Shown one piece after another: positions 9,401-17,669 of a stretch of DNA of 64,000 nucleotides. The position numbers and the translations under genes were made by a program. Below the pieces are notes generated by a model. That model did not search any database. It saw only the letters and a list, made by a program, of their open reading frames with translations, and was not told the DNA's origin. The DNA is from Streptomyces sp. CB00316 (lineage in GTDB: Bacteria > Actinomycetota > Actinomycetes > Streptomycetales > Streptomycetaceae). The stretch spans positions 620,001 through 684,000 of the forward strand of contig NZ_LIXI01000001.1 of NCBI RefSeq assembly GCF_001905595.1. The letters are read 5' to 3'. The number at the start of each line of letters is the position of its first letter. The stretch's first letter is position 1.

Positions 9401-12400
9401 CCTGGCCATCAGCGTCCGCGAAGAACACGGCGGCGAGTGCCGGCCCGTCGTACGAGCCCAGGTCCGCACCCTGCTCGGCACGGCGCCGTCCCCCCTCGAC
9501 ATCGACGCTCTCCGAGCACGCTGTGGCAAGGGCCTCAGCGGTGCGGACTTCTACCGGACGTGCCACCGCATCGGACTGAACTGCGGGCCGGACTTCCAGC
9601 TCATCGAGCACCTGAACATCGGGGAGGGGGAGGTACTGGTCTCCTACCGGCTTCGACACCCCGCCGACGCCTACACCGCCCACCCGGTACTTCTCGACGC
9701 ACCGCTGCAGGCCACCGTGGCCCTGTCCGAACTCACGGCGGAATCCGCCGGCTTCCTGCCGACGGTATTCGGGTCCGTGCGTGTGTGGCGCGCCCCCGCG
9801 ACCGCCGGAGTCGTGCATCTGCGCCGCCGCAGCCACAGCGCCAACGAGATCTGCTGGGACATCACCTATGCGGACGCAGACGGCACGGTCACAGTCGAGA
9901 TCGACGGCTGCCGTACCCGCCGCGGCGGCATGACGGAACACACCCCCCTGACCGTCCAGCGGACCGTTCTGCGGGCAGCCCCGCGCACAGGCACCTCCGC
10001 ACCTCCTTCTCCGCTACCCGCTCCTGCCGAGGTGGCGTGCGCGGCAGAGCCCCGCATCACCGCCGCACGCGCCGCCCTCGACGAGTGTGGCCACCACCGG
10101 TTCATCGCCGCCGCCGAACAGGCCGGGTCCCATTGCTGGGCCAAGGCGCTGCACGGCCTTCTCGCCGACCCGACAGTCCCGTTCTCGATGCGCGATCTCG
10201 TGAGCGGAGGACTTCAGCCCCAGCACCGCCGCCTGGTGCGGCTGATGATGCCCCTGTTGGTCGAGCACGGTCTCGCCCGGCCCGTGGGAGAGACCTGGCA
10301 GCTGACCGAAACCGAGGTCCGCCCCGAGGAACTGCTGCGCGGTCTCGTGGAGGACCATCCCGCGTTCGGATCCGACACACTGCTCCTCAACCGGCAACTG
10401 CGCCACCTGGCCGACGTGGTGCGGGGCAGCGTCGACGCACACGATCTCCTGCCGCCAGGAGACAGCGCGTATGACCAACTCCGCGAGACCGGCCCGGCTC
10501 ACCGCTTCACCCACCGTGCCGTGCAGGCTCTCCTCGGCGATATCGTCACCCGGTGGCCCGCCGACCGTCCGCTGCGCGTCCTGGAAGTCGGTGCGACCAC
10601 CGGTGCCCTGACGGCCGCAGCGCTGCCCATGCTGCCGGCCGATCGGACCCACTACACCTGCACGGCCGCCACTGCCGCCGGTCTCACTCGCGCCCAACAC
10701 CGTTTCGCCGGCCACGACTTCGTGGAATACCGCACCCTGGACCTGAACACCGACCCGACCGGTCAAGGCATGCCCCGAGCCGGTTTCGACCTCGTCCTGG
10801 CCAGCGACGCCGTGCACGCCACCCACGACGTGGCCGCGACCCTGGGGCATCTGCGCACCCTGTTGGCTCCCGGCGGGCATCTGCTGGCCACCGAACAGCA
10901 CCACGCCCAGCTACAGGCCCTGCTGTCCGGCGCGGTGGAGGGTTTCTGGGAGCGTGGCGATCAATCCCTGCGCCCCGTCTCCCGCATCCTCGCCCGCGAA
11001 CAGTGGGTACCGCTGCTGCGCCGGTGCGGCTTCCCCGACCCGGTGCAGATCGGACCCGAGGACCGTTCCGTGATCCTCGCCGCAGCTCCCCACCGCCATG
11101 CCGCCGAGATCGAGGTACCGGTGCCGGTTCCCGGTGCCTCATGGGTCATCGCCGTCGAGGACGGCACCGAGAAGCAGACCGCGCAGGCCCTGGCAGACCT
11201 TCTGGGCGAGGCCACGGTCGTCACCGCGTCCGAGGAGGCCGATGCCTGGGCCGGAGCGCTGACCACCGACCGCGAGCCGCACATCGTCCTGCTGCTGGCC
11301 GAACGTCGACCGCAGCAGTCCGTCGTCACCCTGACCACCCGTCGCGCGGCTCTCCTGCGCGCCCTGGCCGCAGCCTGCGACAGCCTCCGCGGCGGCACCA
11401 GTCCCAAGCTGTGGCTCGTCACCCGCGCCACGGGATTGTTCCCGGCTCCTGAGCAGCCCACGCATCCGGACGACGCGGCCGTCTGGGCCGCCTGCCGCAC
11501 ACTCGCCAACGAGCGGCCCGATCTGCGCGTGCGACGTCTCTCCTGGCAACGCAGCGGTGAGACGGCCGCCGACGCACGCCGCCTTGCGGGGGAACTCCTC
11601 TCCGCGGACAACGAGGAGAGCGCTCAGGAGGACGAGATCGTCCTGACCGCGCACGGCCGTTTCGTACCTCGGCACGTCCAGCACGCGGAGGGCGAACCAC
11701 CCGCCACCCCCGCCGACACGCCGTTCATTCTGGAAGCCCGCGACCCGAGCCTGAGCCGACGGCTGATCTGGCGGCAGACCGATGTCCCCGAACCCGGACC
11801 GGGGGAGGTGGCCCTCGACATGCGGGCGGTTGCTCTGAACTACCGCGACGCCATGCGGGCCAACGGCCTGTTGCCGCCCGAAGCGGCGGAGAACAGCCCC
11901 CTCAGCAGGGGTCTGGGTACGGACGGCGCCGGCGTCGTCCGCGCCGTGGGAGCAGGTGTGGAGGGCCTGGAACCGGGCGACAGAGTCTGTGGCCTCGTGC
12001 CCGCGGCCCTGGCCTCCCACGCGACGACCGCCGCCGCCGCCGTCGTCCGCATCCCGGATGGGATGAGCTTCGCGGAAGCGGCGACCTTCCCCGTCGCGTT
12101 CCTGACCGTCCATCACACCCTGGTCAACCAGGCGTGCCTCGACCGCGGGGAGACCGTGCTCGTCCACGGTGGAGCCGGAGCCGTAGGCATGGCCGTCCTG
12201 CAATGCGCCCGCAACCAGGGGGCCCGGGTCATCGCAACCGCCGGTACGGAGACCAAACGCGACCTGCTCCGCACGCTCGGCGCAGAACACGTCCTCGACT
12301 CCCGCAGCCTGGACTTCGTCCCCCAGGTACGAGAGCTGACCGGCGGCCAGGGCGTCGACGTCGTGGTGAACTCCCTCAGCGGCGAAGCCATCGCCCTGGG

Positions 12401-13862
12401 CCTCGACCTCCTGCGCCCCAACGGACGGTTCATCGAACTCGGCAAGAGGGACATCTACCTCAACAACCCGATGACGCTGCGCCCTTTCCACCGCAGCCTC
12501 TCCTTCACCGCCTTCAACCTCGACGCCGTCATGGAGTCGTCGGCCCTCCGCTCCCGTCTCGTCTCGGTCTTCGACGAGCAGATCAGCCGCCACGCCTACC
12601 GGCCGCTGCCCCACACGACCTACCCCGCCGCCCGCGTCGAGGAGGCCTTCCACCTCCTGCAACACTCCCGGCACACCGGCAAGGTCGTCATCACCTTCGA
12701 CACCCTGGACGAACCCGTCCCCGTCGAACCCGTCCCCGGCACCCTCACCCTCGATCACGAGAGCACCTACATGATCACCGGCGGGCTGAGCGGACTCGGC
12801 GCCGCCACGGCCCTCCGGCTGGCCGACCACGGGGCCCGGCACCTGGCCCTGCTCTCACGCCGCGGACCTGACACTCCTGAGGCATCCGCCCTGCTCCGGC
12901 AACTCACCGACCGTGGCGTACACGCCACGGCCTACGCCGCCGACGTCACCGACGAGACCGCACTGCGCCGGGTCATCGAAACCGTGGACACCACAGGACA
13001 CCCGTTGCGCGGTATCGTGCATGCGGCCATGCACATGGACGACGCACCGCAGTCCGAACTCACCGACGACCGGTTCGCCGCCGTGCTGGCGCCCAAGGCG
13101 GCCGGCGCGGCTCTGCTGGACCAGCTCACCGCGGACCGCAACCTCGACCTCTTCCTCACCTACTCCTCCGTCTCCGCCACCGTCGGCAACCCCGGCCAGG
13201 CCGCCTATGCGGCAGCCAACGCCTACCTGGAAGCACTCGCACGGGTCCGGCACAGCGTCGGCAAGCCGGGCACGGCGCTGGCCTGGGGCCCCATCGGCGA
13301 AATCGGCTACGTCGCCCGCAGCGGTATGGAAACGTCCATGGCCGAACGCGGCCTCGACCTCCTCGCCCCCTCAGAGGCCCTGACGACCGCCGGCCGCCTT
13401 GTCGCCGCCGGCACCGTTGTCGCCGGAGCAGGACGCTATCGCTGGGGAACCGCGCGCCACTTTCTGCCAGCTCTGGCCACCCCGCGGTTCGCCCGCCTGG
13501 TGCCGCCCTCCTCCCTGGCTTCCCCTGACGCCCGAGACGAACTCCTGAGGACACTGGCAGACCTGCCGACGGACGAGGCAGTACGAAAGATCACCGACGC
13601 GCTCGGACACCTCCTGGCCGGAGTCCTGCAAACCGATCAGGGAGACTTGGACCCCACCCGCCCCGTCACCGACTTCGGACTCGACTCCCTGCTCGGTATG
13701 CAGTTCCTCGTCGGCGCCCGTGATCTTTTTGCCGTCCGCCTCGCGCCGGCGGACCTGGCCACCGGACGCACCTTGAGTCACTTCGCCCGCCTGGTCCACC
13801 AGCGTCTCGGCCTTCCAAAGTGTGGGACTCAGACGGAGCGTGGACCCGACGTCACCCCTTAG
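6456..13862 (+). CDS. Highly reducing type I polyketide synthase, one module
   Basis: A 2468-residue multidomain synthase in the order KS-AT-DH-MT-ER-KR-ACP. KS: C179 in DTACSSA, with EAHGTGT and KTNLGH histidines. AT: S624 in GHSVGE; the specificity box is YAFHS, a mix of the malonyl (HAFH) and methylmalonyl (YASH) types. DH: H920 in HKIGDDVLMP and Asp in HPVLLDAPLQ. MT: SAM site LEVGATTG from 1376. ER: NADPH loop HGGAGAVG near 1905. KR: GGLSGLG near 2108 and Y2251. ACP: S2411 in LDSLLG. All domains look usable, and there is no thioesterase or docking region. A single fully reducing module with no partner modules suggests iterative use, giving a saturated, possibly C-methylated chain handed to OleA. 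The start is GTG. Confidence 0.93.
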   Translation: MPEQQRERSVAVVGVGCRLPGGITDLNGLWSVLRDGQDMVGEMPADRLPRDRMVDPGAVRPGRSYTAAGGFLTDVASFDAPYFGISPAEARHIDPQQRLLLEMAAEALDDAAIPAESLAGSDTCVYVGVSDPAYGTTLTLMQDHKSPHTMPGATLSITANRMSYAFDLRGPSMAVDTACSSALVAVDRACRTLREGSSRVALVGGVNVLSSAYSFAGFSYAGMLSRRGRCSAFSADADGFVRAEGGAVLVLKRLEDAVADGDRVHAVLAATGNNTDGRSTGMIVPSAEAQEALLHAVYTEAGISADDLVYFEAHGTGTQVGDPAEAEAIGRALARRRRGGPLPVGSVKTNLGHLEPASGMAGLLKAILVLRHRIAPASLHALPLNPAIDFDGLGLSPTVEPVRLPRGQAAAVGVNAFGFGGANAHAVLTPPPSAPQPDPERAPAHRPLPLVVSARSPKALKQLAAGMAERLRATRPEEFYDLAYTSTVRRSAHPHRAAVMAADPQDAARQLDRLVAGEPARGAIVRRNEQGGTVFVFSGNASQWPGMAADLLEHETAFRSAVEEVDAALAPHLGWSVAKELAYPSPPSWQRTEIAQPALFAVQVGLTALLASHGLRPQAVAGHSVGEVAAAHTAGALTLEQAALVIAERSRTQATTAGRGRMAAVGLDEQQAREELLRYGGALEIAGINSDRAVTVAGSADELASWGQELVDRGVFFRELDLDYAFHSRAMDPIKEPLCTALEGLTPGTARIPFVSTVTGTPLSGPELDARYWWRNVREPVRFAEAVTHLVSEGAGSVVEIGPHPVLRPYLRHTDIPYVATLHRDGDGLRETAATVAALLAAGTTTDWQRHFPRPGRVAELPAYPWQHERYWHGTVHDRITHTSGSGQLDHPLVGERMPAPHPVWHGTVEPQLVPWLGDHKIGDDVLMPAAAYVEMALSAGLRAMERPVEVRHLEISRPLALPWPDPTPIALQTAVTPDDGALAISVREEHGGECRPVVRAQVRTLLGTAPSPLDIDALRARCGKGLSGADFYRTCHRIGLNCGPDFQLIEHLNIGEGEVLVSYRLRHPADAYTAHPVLLDAPLQATVALSELTAESAGFLPTVFGSVRVWRAPATAGVVHLRRRSHSANEICWDITYADADGTVTVEIDGCRTRRGGMTEHTPLTVQRTVLRAAPRTGTSAPPSPLPAPAEVACAAEPRITAARAALDECGHHRFIAAAEQAGSHCWAKALHGLLADPTVPFSMRDLVSGGLQPQHRRLVRLMMPLLVEHGLARPVGETWQLTETEVRPEELLRGLVEDHPAFGSDTLLLNRQLRHLADVVRGSVDAHDLLPPGDSAYDQLRETGPAHRFTHRAVQALLGDIVTRWPADRPLRVLEVGATTGALTAAALPMLPADRTHYTCTAATAAGLTRAQHRFAGHDFVEYRTLDLNTDPTGQGMPRAGFDLVLASDAVHATHDVAATLGHLRTLLAPGGHLLATEQHHAQLQALLSGAVEGFWERGDQSLRPVSRILAREQWVPLLRRCGFPDPVQIGPEDRSVILAAAPHRHAAEIEVPVPVPGASWVIAVEDGTEKQTAQALADLLGEATVVTASEEADAWAGALTTDREPHIVLLLAERRPQQSVVTLTTRRAALLRALAAACDSLRGGTSPKLWLVTRATGLFPAPEQPTHPDDAAVWAACRTLANERPDLRVRRLSWQRSGETAADARRLAGELLSADNEESAQEDEIVLTAHGRFVPRHVQHAEGEPPATPADTPFILEARDPSLSRRLIWRQTDVPEPGPGEVALDMRAVALNYRDAMRANGLLPPEAAENSPLSRGLGTDGAGVVRAVGAGVEGLEPGDRVCGLVPAALASHATTAAAAVVRIPDGMSFAEAATFPVAFLTVHHTLVNQACLDRGETVLVHGGAGAVGMAVLQCARNQGARVIATAGTETKRDLLRTLGAEHVLDSRSLDFVPQVRELTGGQGVDVVVNSLSGEAIALGLDLLRPNGRFIELGKRDIYLNNPMTLRPFHRSLSFTAFNLDAVMESSALRSRLVSVFDEQISRHAYRPLPHTTYPAARVEEAFHLLQHSRHTGKVVITFDTLDEPVPVEPVPGTLTLDHESTYMITGGLSGLGAATALRLADHGARHLALLSRRGPDTPEASALLRQLTDRGVHATAYAADVTDETALRRVIETVDTTGHPLRGIVHAAMHMDDAPQSELTDDRFAAVLAPKAAGAALLDQLTADRNLDLFLTYSSVSATVGNPGQAAYAAANAYLEALARVRHSVGKPGTALAWGPIGEIGYVARSGMETSMAERGLDLLAPSEALTTAGRLVAAGTVVAGAGRYRWGTARHFLPALATPRFARLVPPSSLASPDARDELLRTLADLPTDEAVRKITDALGHLLAGVLQTDQGDLDPTRPVTDFGLDSLLGMQFLVGARDLFAVRLAPADLATGRTLSHFARLVHQRLGLPKCGTQTERGPDVTP

Positions 13863-13879
13863 GGGTCGTGCACTACGCC

Positions 13880-14395
13880 CGCCCGGGTCGAGGACTTCGC
13901 CGGCTGGTACCCGCGCGACGGGCGCCCCAGGCTCTCGGCCGCCCAACTGGCCACCGTCTGTGTGCTGCACTTCTGCTCCGCCTGTCGGACCGGCAGGCGG
14001 CGGAAGCGGTCCGCTGCCGCATCGACTTCAAGTACGCACTCGCCATGGAGCCGGACGATCCCGGTTTCCACCACAGTGTGCCGGCCGACTTCCGCGAGCG
14101 TCTCGCCGAGGACGACCGCGCCGACCGTCTCCTCGATCTGGCACTCGGCCGCCTGAAAGAGGCCGGTCTTGTCACCGAGCAGCGCACCCACGCCACCCAC
14201 GTCCTGGCCGCGGTGCGCGACCTGACCAGGCTGGAACTGGTCACCGGGGCGGTCCGCGCCACGCTGGAAAAGGGGTGGCCCGCACGGCTTCGCATCTGCT
14301 GGACGGCCTGGTCGACGACGACTGGGGACGTCGCTACGGCCGTTCGGTCCGCGCCTTGCTACGGAGTGCATTTCGTGTGGCAAGAGGAGTGACTC
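13880..14395 (+). pseudogene. IS1182-family transposase remnant
   Basis: Directly after the PKS stop, EDFAGWYPRDGRPRLSAAQL reads in one frame. RLSDRQAAEAVRCRIDFKYA and THVLAAVRDLTRLELV follow in another. These are hallmarks of the N-terminal part of IS1182-type transposases. The frameshift lies near 13970, the residues DS are missing from the usual RTDSTHVLAAVR, and the catalytic core beyond about residue 160 is absent. Terminal repeats were not found. The remnant marks past insertion at the right edge of the biosynthetic locus. Confidence 0.8.
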
Positions 14396-14610
14396 GGCCC
14401 TCCGTCGTGCGGAGACGGTCCGATGGTGCTGCAAAGCAAGATTCTTGCCGTGTCCCTCGGAAGCAGGGCGCGTACACGACGGAGAGCGGGCGGTGTGGCG
14501 AACGCCTAACCGAGCCCCGTTCGAGCCGGATCGAGGGGGACGCAGCCGGATGGAAACGGGTGGCTATGTCCGTTTGTTTTGGCATCGTCGCAGGTGAGAC
14601 GCGTCTCCCT

Positions 14611-14640
14611 TTTGGGTTCGAGTCCCACCCGCCCCACCGA
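14611..14640 (+). other. tRNA/tmRNA 3'-end-like sequence, possible attachment-site scar
   Basis: GGGTTCGAGTCCCACCCGCC (14614-14633) followed by CCACC looks like the T-arm and acceptor 3' strand of a tRNA or tmRNA, and it is followed at once by a strong terminator, as at a true RNA 3' end. I could not fold a complete cloverleaf upstream: no matching 5' acceptor GGGGCGG lies at tRNA distance. It may be the 3' piece left at an integration site. Confidence 0.4.
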
Positions 14641-14685
14641 GCGTCCCCAGGCAGAATCGTTCTGACCTGGGGATACGCGTTTTTC
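14641..14685 (+). terminator. Strong intrinsic terminator
   Basis: CCCCAGG (14645-14651) pairs with CCTGGGG (14666-14672), an inner AGAA/TTCT stem continues towards the loop, outer GCGT/ACGC pairs extend it, and five T residues follow (14680-14684). It terminates rightward transcription coming from the tRNA-like sequence. Confidence 0.75.
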
Positions 14686-15050
14686 GGGGGTGTTTCGTGT
14701 GTGGCGGAGGTGTGGCGGACGTGGGTCATCGCGCATCCAGGATGGTCTTTGTGCGGCTGTGACCTGGGCTTTTCGCTGTCCCCAGGCCGTTCCTCCCCAG
14801 AGGGCGCTGCAGAAGGTCCGCATGGCGGCCTCCCACTCGGCCTGCTGGTGGTTGGTGATGGCTCCGACGGCCTGGGTGAGCTGGTCCGCCCCCAGCGACG
14901 CAGTGATGGAGACACTCATCCAGCTGTGGCAGAGGGAGTTGAGGTAGTGCTGTTCCGGATAGGGGTAGACGTCTGCCACCCTGCCGACCCGGAACACGTT
15001 CTTGCACAGTGGATGGAGGAGGTCTGGGACGATTTCGGGTATGCCCTCCA

Positions 15051-16193
15051 TCAGGCCGCGCAGGATGTCGTCGCCGCCGTCGTCGTCGCCCCACTTGATG
15101 TCGGGGATGGAGCCGAGGTTCGGGTCTTTGTCGATGACCGCGGGGGTCCGGCCAGCACGACCGGTTCCGGTCCGTCCGTCCAGGACGGCGATGCGGAGGG
15201 GGCGGACGTGGATCGCCCGCCCGACGGCGAGGCCGTCCGCGTGGGCCCGTGCCCACCGGCCCGGCCCTCGGGCGCCGGTGACGAGTCACCGGAGAAGGCG
15301 AGTGCCGCCGCGGTCCCGCCGAGTGCGGCCGCGCCTCCGGCCAGAGCGATGATCAGCTTCCGGCGGCTGACACCCGCGCCGGCCGCGATCTCCGGCAGCG
15401 GAGGAAGCGGGCCCCGGCCGCCGCCCCCGGCGGACTCCGATCCCACCGCCGCGGTCGCTGCGGCCATGTCGGCGGTCATCGCCTGCGGCAGCCAAGTGCC
15501 GGTCAGGACAGGCAGGTTCTGATGCATCAGGTAGGCGACGAGTTGCTCCGCGGTGGGACGGTCCGGCGGGTCCTGGTACAGGCAGCCGCCGATCACGTCG
15601 CGCAGTGACACGGGGAGTGCGCCCGTGTCCGGCTCGCCTTCGGAAGCTGCGAACAGCACGGTCGACCCGAGGTCGAACATCTCGTCCGTCGGTGAGGGGG
15701 CCGGGCTACCGGTGGCTCCCACCATCCCCAGGGCGGTGATGCGGGGCCCGTCCATGGTCAGCAGCACCGAGTCCGGGCTCACCTCGCCGTGGACCGTACC
15801 GGCCGCGTGGAGTACGGCCAGCGCCTGGGCGAGGCCGTCGGCGAGCACCCGCAGAGCCGGTTCGGACAGCGGGCCGTGCCGGTCGACCGCCTGCCGGAGC
15901 GGCAGTCCGGCGGTGAACTGGGTCGCCAGCCAGGGAACCGGCGCGTCGGCGTCAGCATCCACCACCGGTATGAGAAAGGCACAGGACAGCGTCCGCGCGG
16001 CCTCGACGGCGGCTCGGAACCGGTCCCGGAACCCCGGGTCCGCGGCGAGTTCGGGCCCCACGACCGTGACCGTGACGAGGAGCCCTTCGTCCGTGCGGGC
16101 CGCGAAGACTTCGCTCCCGCCTATCGTGCGCTCTCTTCTGAGCAGCGCATACGGCCCGATCCGATGGGCACCGTCTGCTCCGGGATGATTCAT
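15051..16193 (-). CDS. Membrane-anchored pseudokinase, frameshifted near its C-terminus
   Basis: The N-terminal ~230 residues have a Ser/Thr kinase layout, but the catalytic parts are gone: no lysine in the VTVTVV strand, HGEVSPDS (135-142) in place of HRDLKPSN, and ALGM in place of DFG. A positively charged stretch and one hydrophobic segment near 290-310 (SRRKLIIALAGGAAALGG) follow, then a Pro/Ser/Thr linker. At about 15142-15146 a run of five G breaks the frame: adding one base continues as GPPAVIDKDPNLGSIPDIKW and runs on for at least 150 residues, ending without its own stop before the tRNA-like sequence. I chose the ATG at 16193, ten bases after the TIR gene. It is probably a signalling or scaffold partner of that TIR protein. 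Confidence 0.7.
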   Translation of the reverse strand: MNHPGADGAHRIGPYALLRRERTIGGSEVFAARTDEGLLVTVTVVGPELAADPGFRDRFRAAVEAARTLSCAFLIPVVDADADAPVPWLATQFTAGLPLRQAVDRHGPLSEPALRVLADGLAQALAVLHAAGTVHGEVSPDSVLLTMDGPRITALGMVGATGSPAPSPTDEMFDLGSTVLFAASEGEPDTGALPVSLRDVIGGCLYQDPPDRPTAEQLVAYLMHQNLPVLTGTWLPQAMTADMAAATAAVGSESAGGGGRGPLPPLPEIAAGAGVSRRKLIIALAGGAAALGGTAAALAFSGDSSPAPEGRAGGHGPTRTASPSGGRSTSAPSASPSWTDGPEPVVLAGPPRSSTKTRTSAPSPTSSGATTTAATTSCAA

Positions 16194-16203
16194 CGTCCGC
16201 CCC

Positions 16204-16812
16204 TCACGCCAGCCTGATCGTCTGATCACAGGCCGCCTGGTAGGCGCTGCCGCCGCCGGACACATGGGCCGTCATGGTCATCGACGGCTCCGGATCGGCG
16301 GCCGGCGATGTGCCGTGCCCGAGTTCGTCAGCGGGGCCGGTATCGGTACCGGATAGGAGAGAGGCCAGTTCGTCGCCCAAGTGCGCCAGCCCGTCCGCCA
16401 AATGGGTCTCCGGAACGCGGAGAAACTGCAGGCCCGCCAGCTCCGCGATCACGGCCGGCAGAGTCGAGGCGTCGGGCAGCGGCGTCGCGTCACCCAGAAG
16501 GACCGGGACAACGCGGTTTCCCGCCCGCAGAGCTGTCGCGATCTCTACGCGGACCCAGTCGTGATCCCGGTCCAGAAGCCGCACACCGTCCTCGCCCCGT
16601 GCGTCGAGCCACCCGGGCCCGATCAGTACGCACATGAGCTCGCACTCGGCGGCCTGCCGCCGCAGGATCTCGGCGAAATCGGCCCCGGGCGGGATCGACT
16701 GGCCCGACTTGAAGATCTCGTCGGCACCTAAGCGTTCGGACAGTGCGCGATAGACGCGGTCTCGCATCCACCGGGAGTCCGGTTTGCGAAAGCTGAGGAA
16801 GACGCGCGGCAC
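16204..16812 (-). CDS. TIR-domain protein
   Basis: A 202-residue cytoplasmic protein with an N-terminal TIR domain (about 1-130): VFLSFRKPDS at the start, then IFKSGQSIPPGADF and DWVRVEIATALRAGNRVVPV. The last segment aligns by eye with [20 protein letters not shown] of the NAD hydrolase SARM1, placing E90 at the catalytic glutamate, so NADase activity is possible. The C-terminal 60 residues look disordered. It precedes the pseudokinase gene with ten bases between them, so they form a two-gene unit. Bacterial TIR proteins act in phage defence or in signalling; the sequence does not tell which applies here. Confidence 0.85.
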   Translation of the reverse strand: MPRVFLSFRKPDSRWMRDRVYRALSERLGADEIFKSGQSIPPGADFAEILRRQAAECELMCVLIGPGWLDARGEDGVRLLDRDHDWVRVEIATALRAGNRVVPVLLGDATPLPDASTLPAVIAELAGLQFLRVPETHLADGLAHLGDELASLLSGTDTGPADELGHGTSPAADPEPSMTMTAHVSGGGSAYQAACDQTIRLA

Positions 16813-16936
16813 AATTCCCCCCTTTCTGGCAAGCCTTGATGTCAGGAATTGTGCTCACCCTAGGGGCGGCGTACGCGCTCGGTGGCTATTCGCCGGGGAT
16901 CGAATAGCGGCCGCAAGGCTCCGTACGCTGACGGGT

Positions 16937-17341
16937 ATGGATCCGGCGGACAGCGCGGCAGGGGCGGTCCCGGGAGGGAGATCGGCCGGCACGCGTCTGC
17001 CGCCGGGCGGCTTCGGCGTCGTCCTGGCCACACTCCGGGCACGTCGGGGGTGGAGCGTGCGCGACGCCGCCCGGCGTGCGAACGTCTCCGAAGGGCAGAT
17101 CTGCAATCTGGAGAGCGGGTTGCGCAACCCGACACCCGCTGTGGCCGCCGCATGCGACGCGGCCTTCGGCACCGGCGGGGAACTCGTCGAGCTGGCCGGG
17201 ACCGGCCGCCACGGCGCCCGGTCCGAGGACGTCGTCGAGGAGCGTCGTGGCGCGGTCCCACGGCCGTCGAGCGGGATGCTGCGATCTTCACCAGTCCATC
17301 GGGGTCCGGCCCGGCATACGCGGCTTGTTCTCAGGCCATGA
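16937..17341 (+). CDS. XRE-type helix-turn-helix protein, C-terminus doubtful
   Basis: Residues about 26-85 form a clear helix-turn-helix of the XRE family (VVLATLRARRGWSVRDAARR, then VSEGQICNLESGLRNPTP). Many Streptomyces proteins with this start carry a longer sensory C-terminus; here the tail after residue 95 is Arg/Pro-rich and low in character, which suggests truncation or a frameshift. It is divergent from the TIR gene, with about 125 bases between them, so it may regulate the TIR-pseudokinase unit. That is inference from position. Confidence 0.65.
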   Translation: MDPADSAAGAVPGGRSAGTRLPPGGFGVVLATLRARRGWSVRDAARRANVSEGQICNLESGLRNPTPAVAAACDAAFGTGGELVELAGTGRHGARSEDVVEERRGAVPRPSSGMLRSSPVHRGPARHTRLVLRP

Positions 17342-17600
17342 GGGCTGCATGCTTACTGCTCGGACGCTGCTGCTGCGATGACGGGGCCCTGGGCCCAACG
17401 TCCGGATCGAGCTCGAATCGGCTCTTACGGTCGTCGCGGAAGCCGACGACCTTGCCGCTGTACGGCGACGGCGCAGGTGCGAACTTCAAGGCCGGGATCG
17501 GCCGCCGACGCTCGGGGTGGCGGCGGAACGCCCCCCTTGGCGGAAACATGAGGCCGCCTGATTGTGGCGGTTGCCCGACTCCGTTGCAGCAGCTACCAGT
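17342..17600. other. Intergenic stretch, no gene seen
   Basis: No frame here shows conserved protein features on either strand. It may contain the decayed tail of the XRE gene. The MerR operator follows at its right edge. Confidence 0.4.
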
Positions 17601-17620
17601 CTACCCTGACGTCAAGGTAG
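17601..17620. promoter_or_regulatory. Palindromic MerR operator, copy 1
   Basis: CTACCCTGACGTCAAGGTAG is a 20-base dyad with one mismatch, 50 bases upstream of the MerR-prfC operon. The inner 16 bases TACCCTGACGTCAAGG recur in opposite orientation at 23690-23705 upstream of a paralogous MerR gene and sulP. Two identical sites beside two related MerR regulators make this a convincing operator. The assignment to MerR is inference. Confidence 0.7.
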
Positions 17621-17669
17621 ATTTGTAGGAGGCGAAGGTGCCGGACGGGCGACGCGGGGCGGTGGAGTC

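Noticed and set aside
6711..13970. Several long minus-strand frames under the PKS gene
   Set aside because: They lie opposite well-defined PKS domains and have Arg/Gly/Val-rich shadow composition with no domains.
14550..14640. A complete tRNA gene
   Set aside because: The 3' end looks like one, but I could not find a matching 5' acceptor or D and anticodon arms at tRNA distance, so only a 3' fragment is reported.
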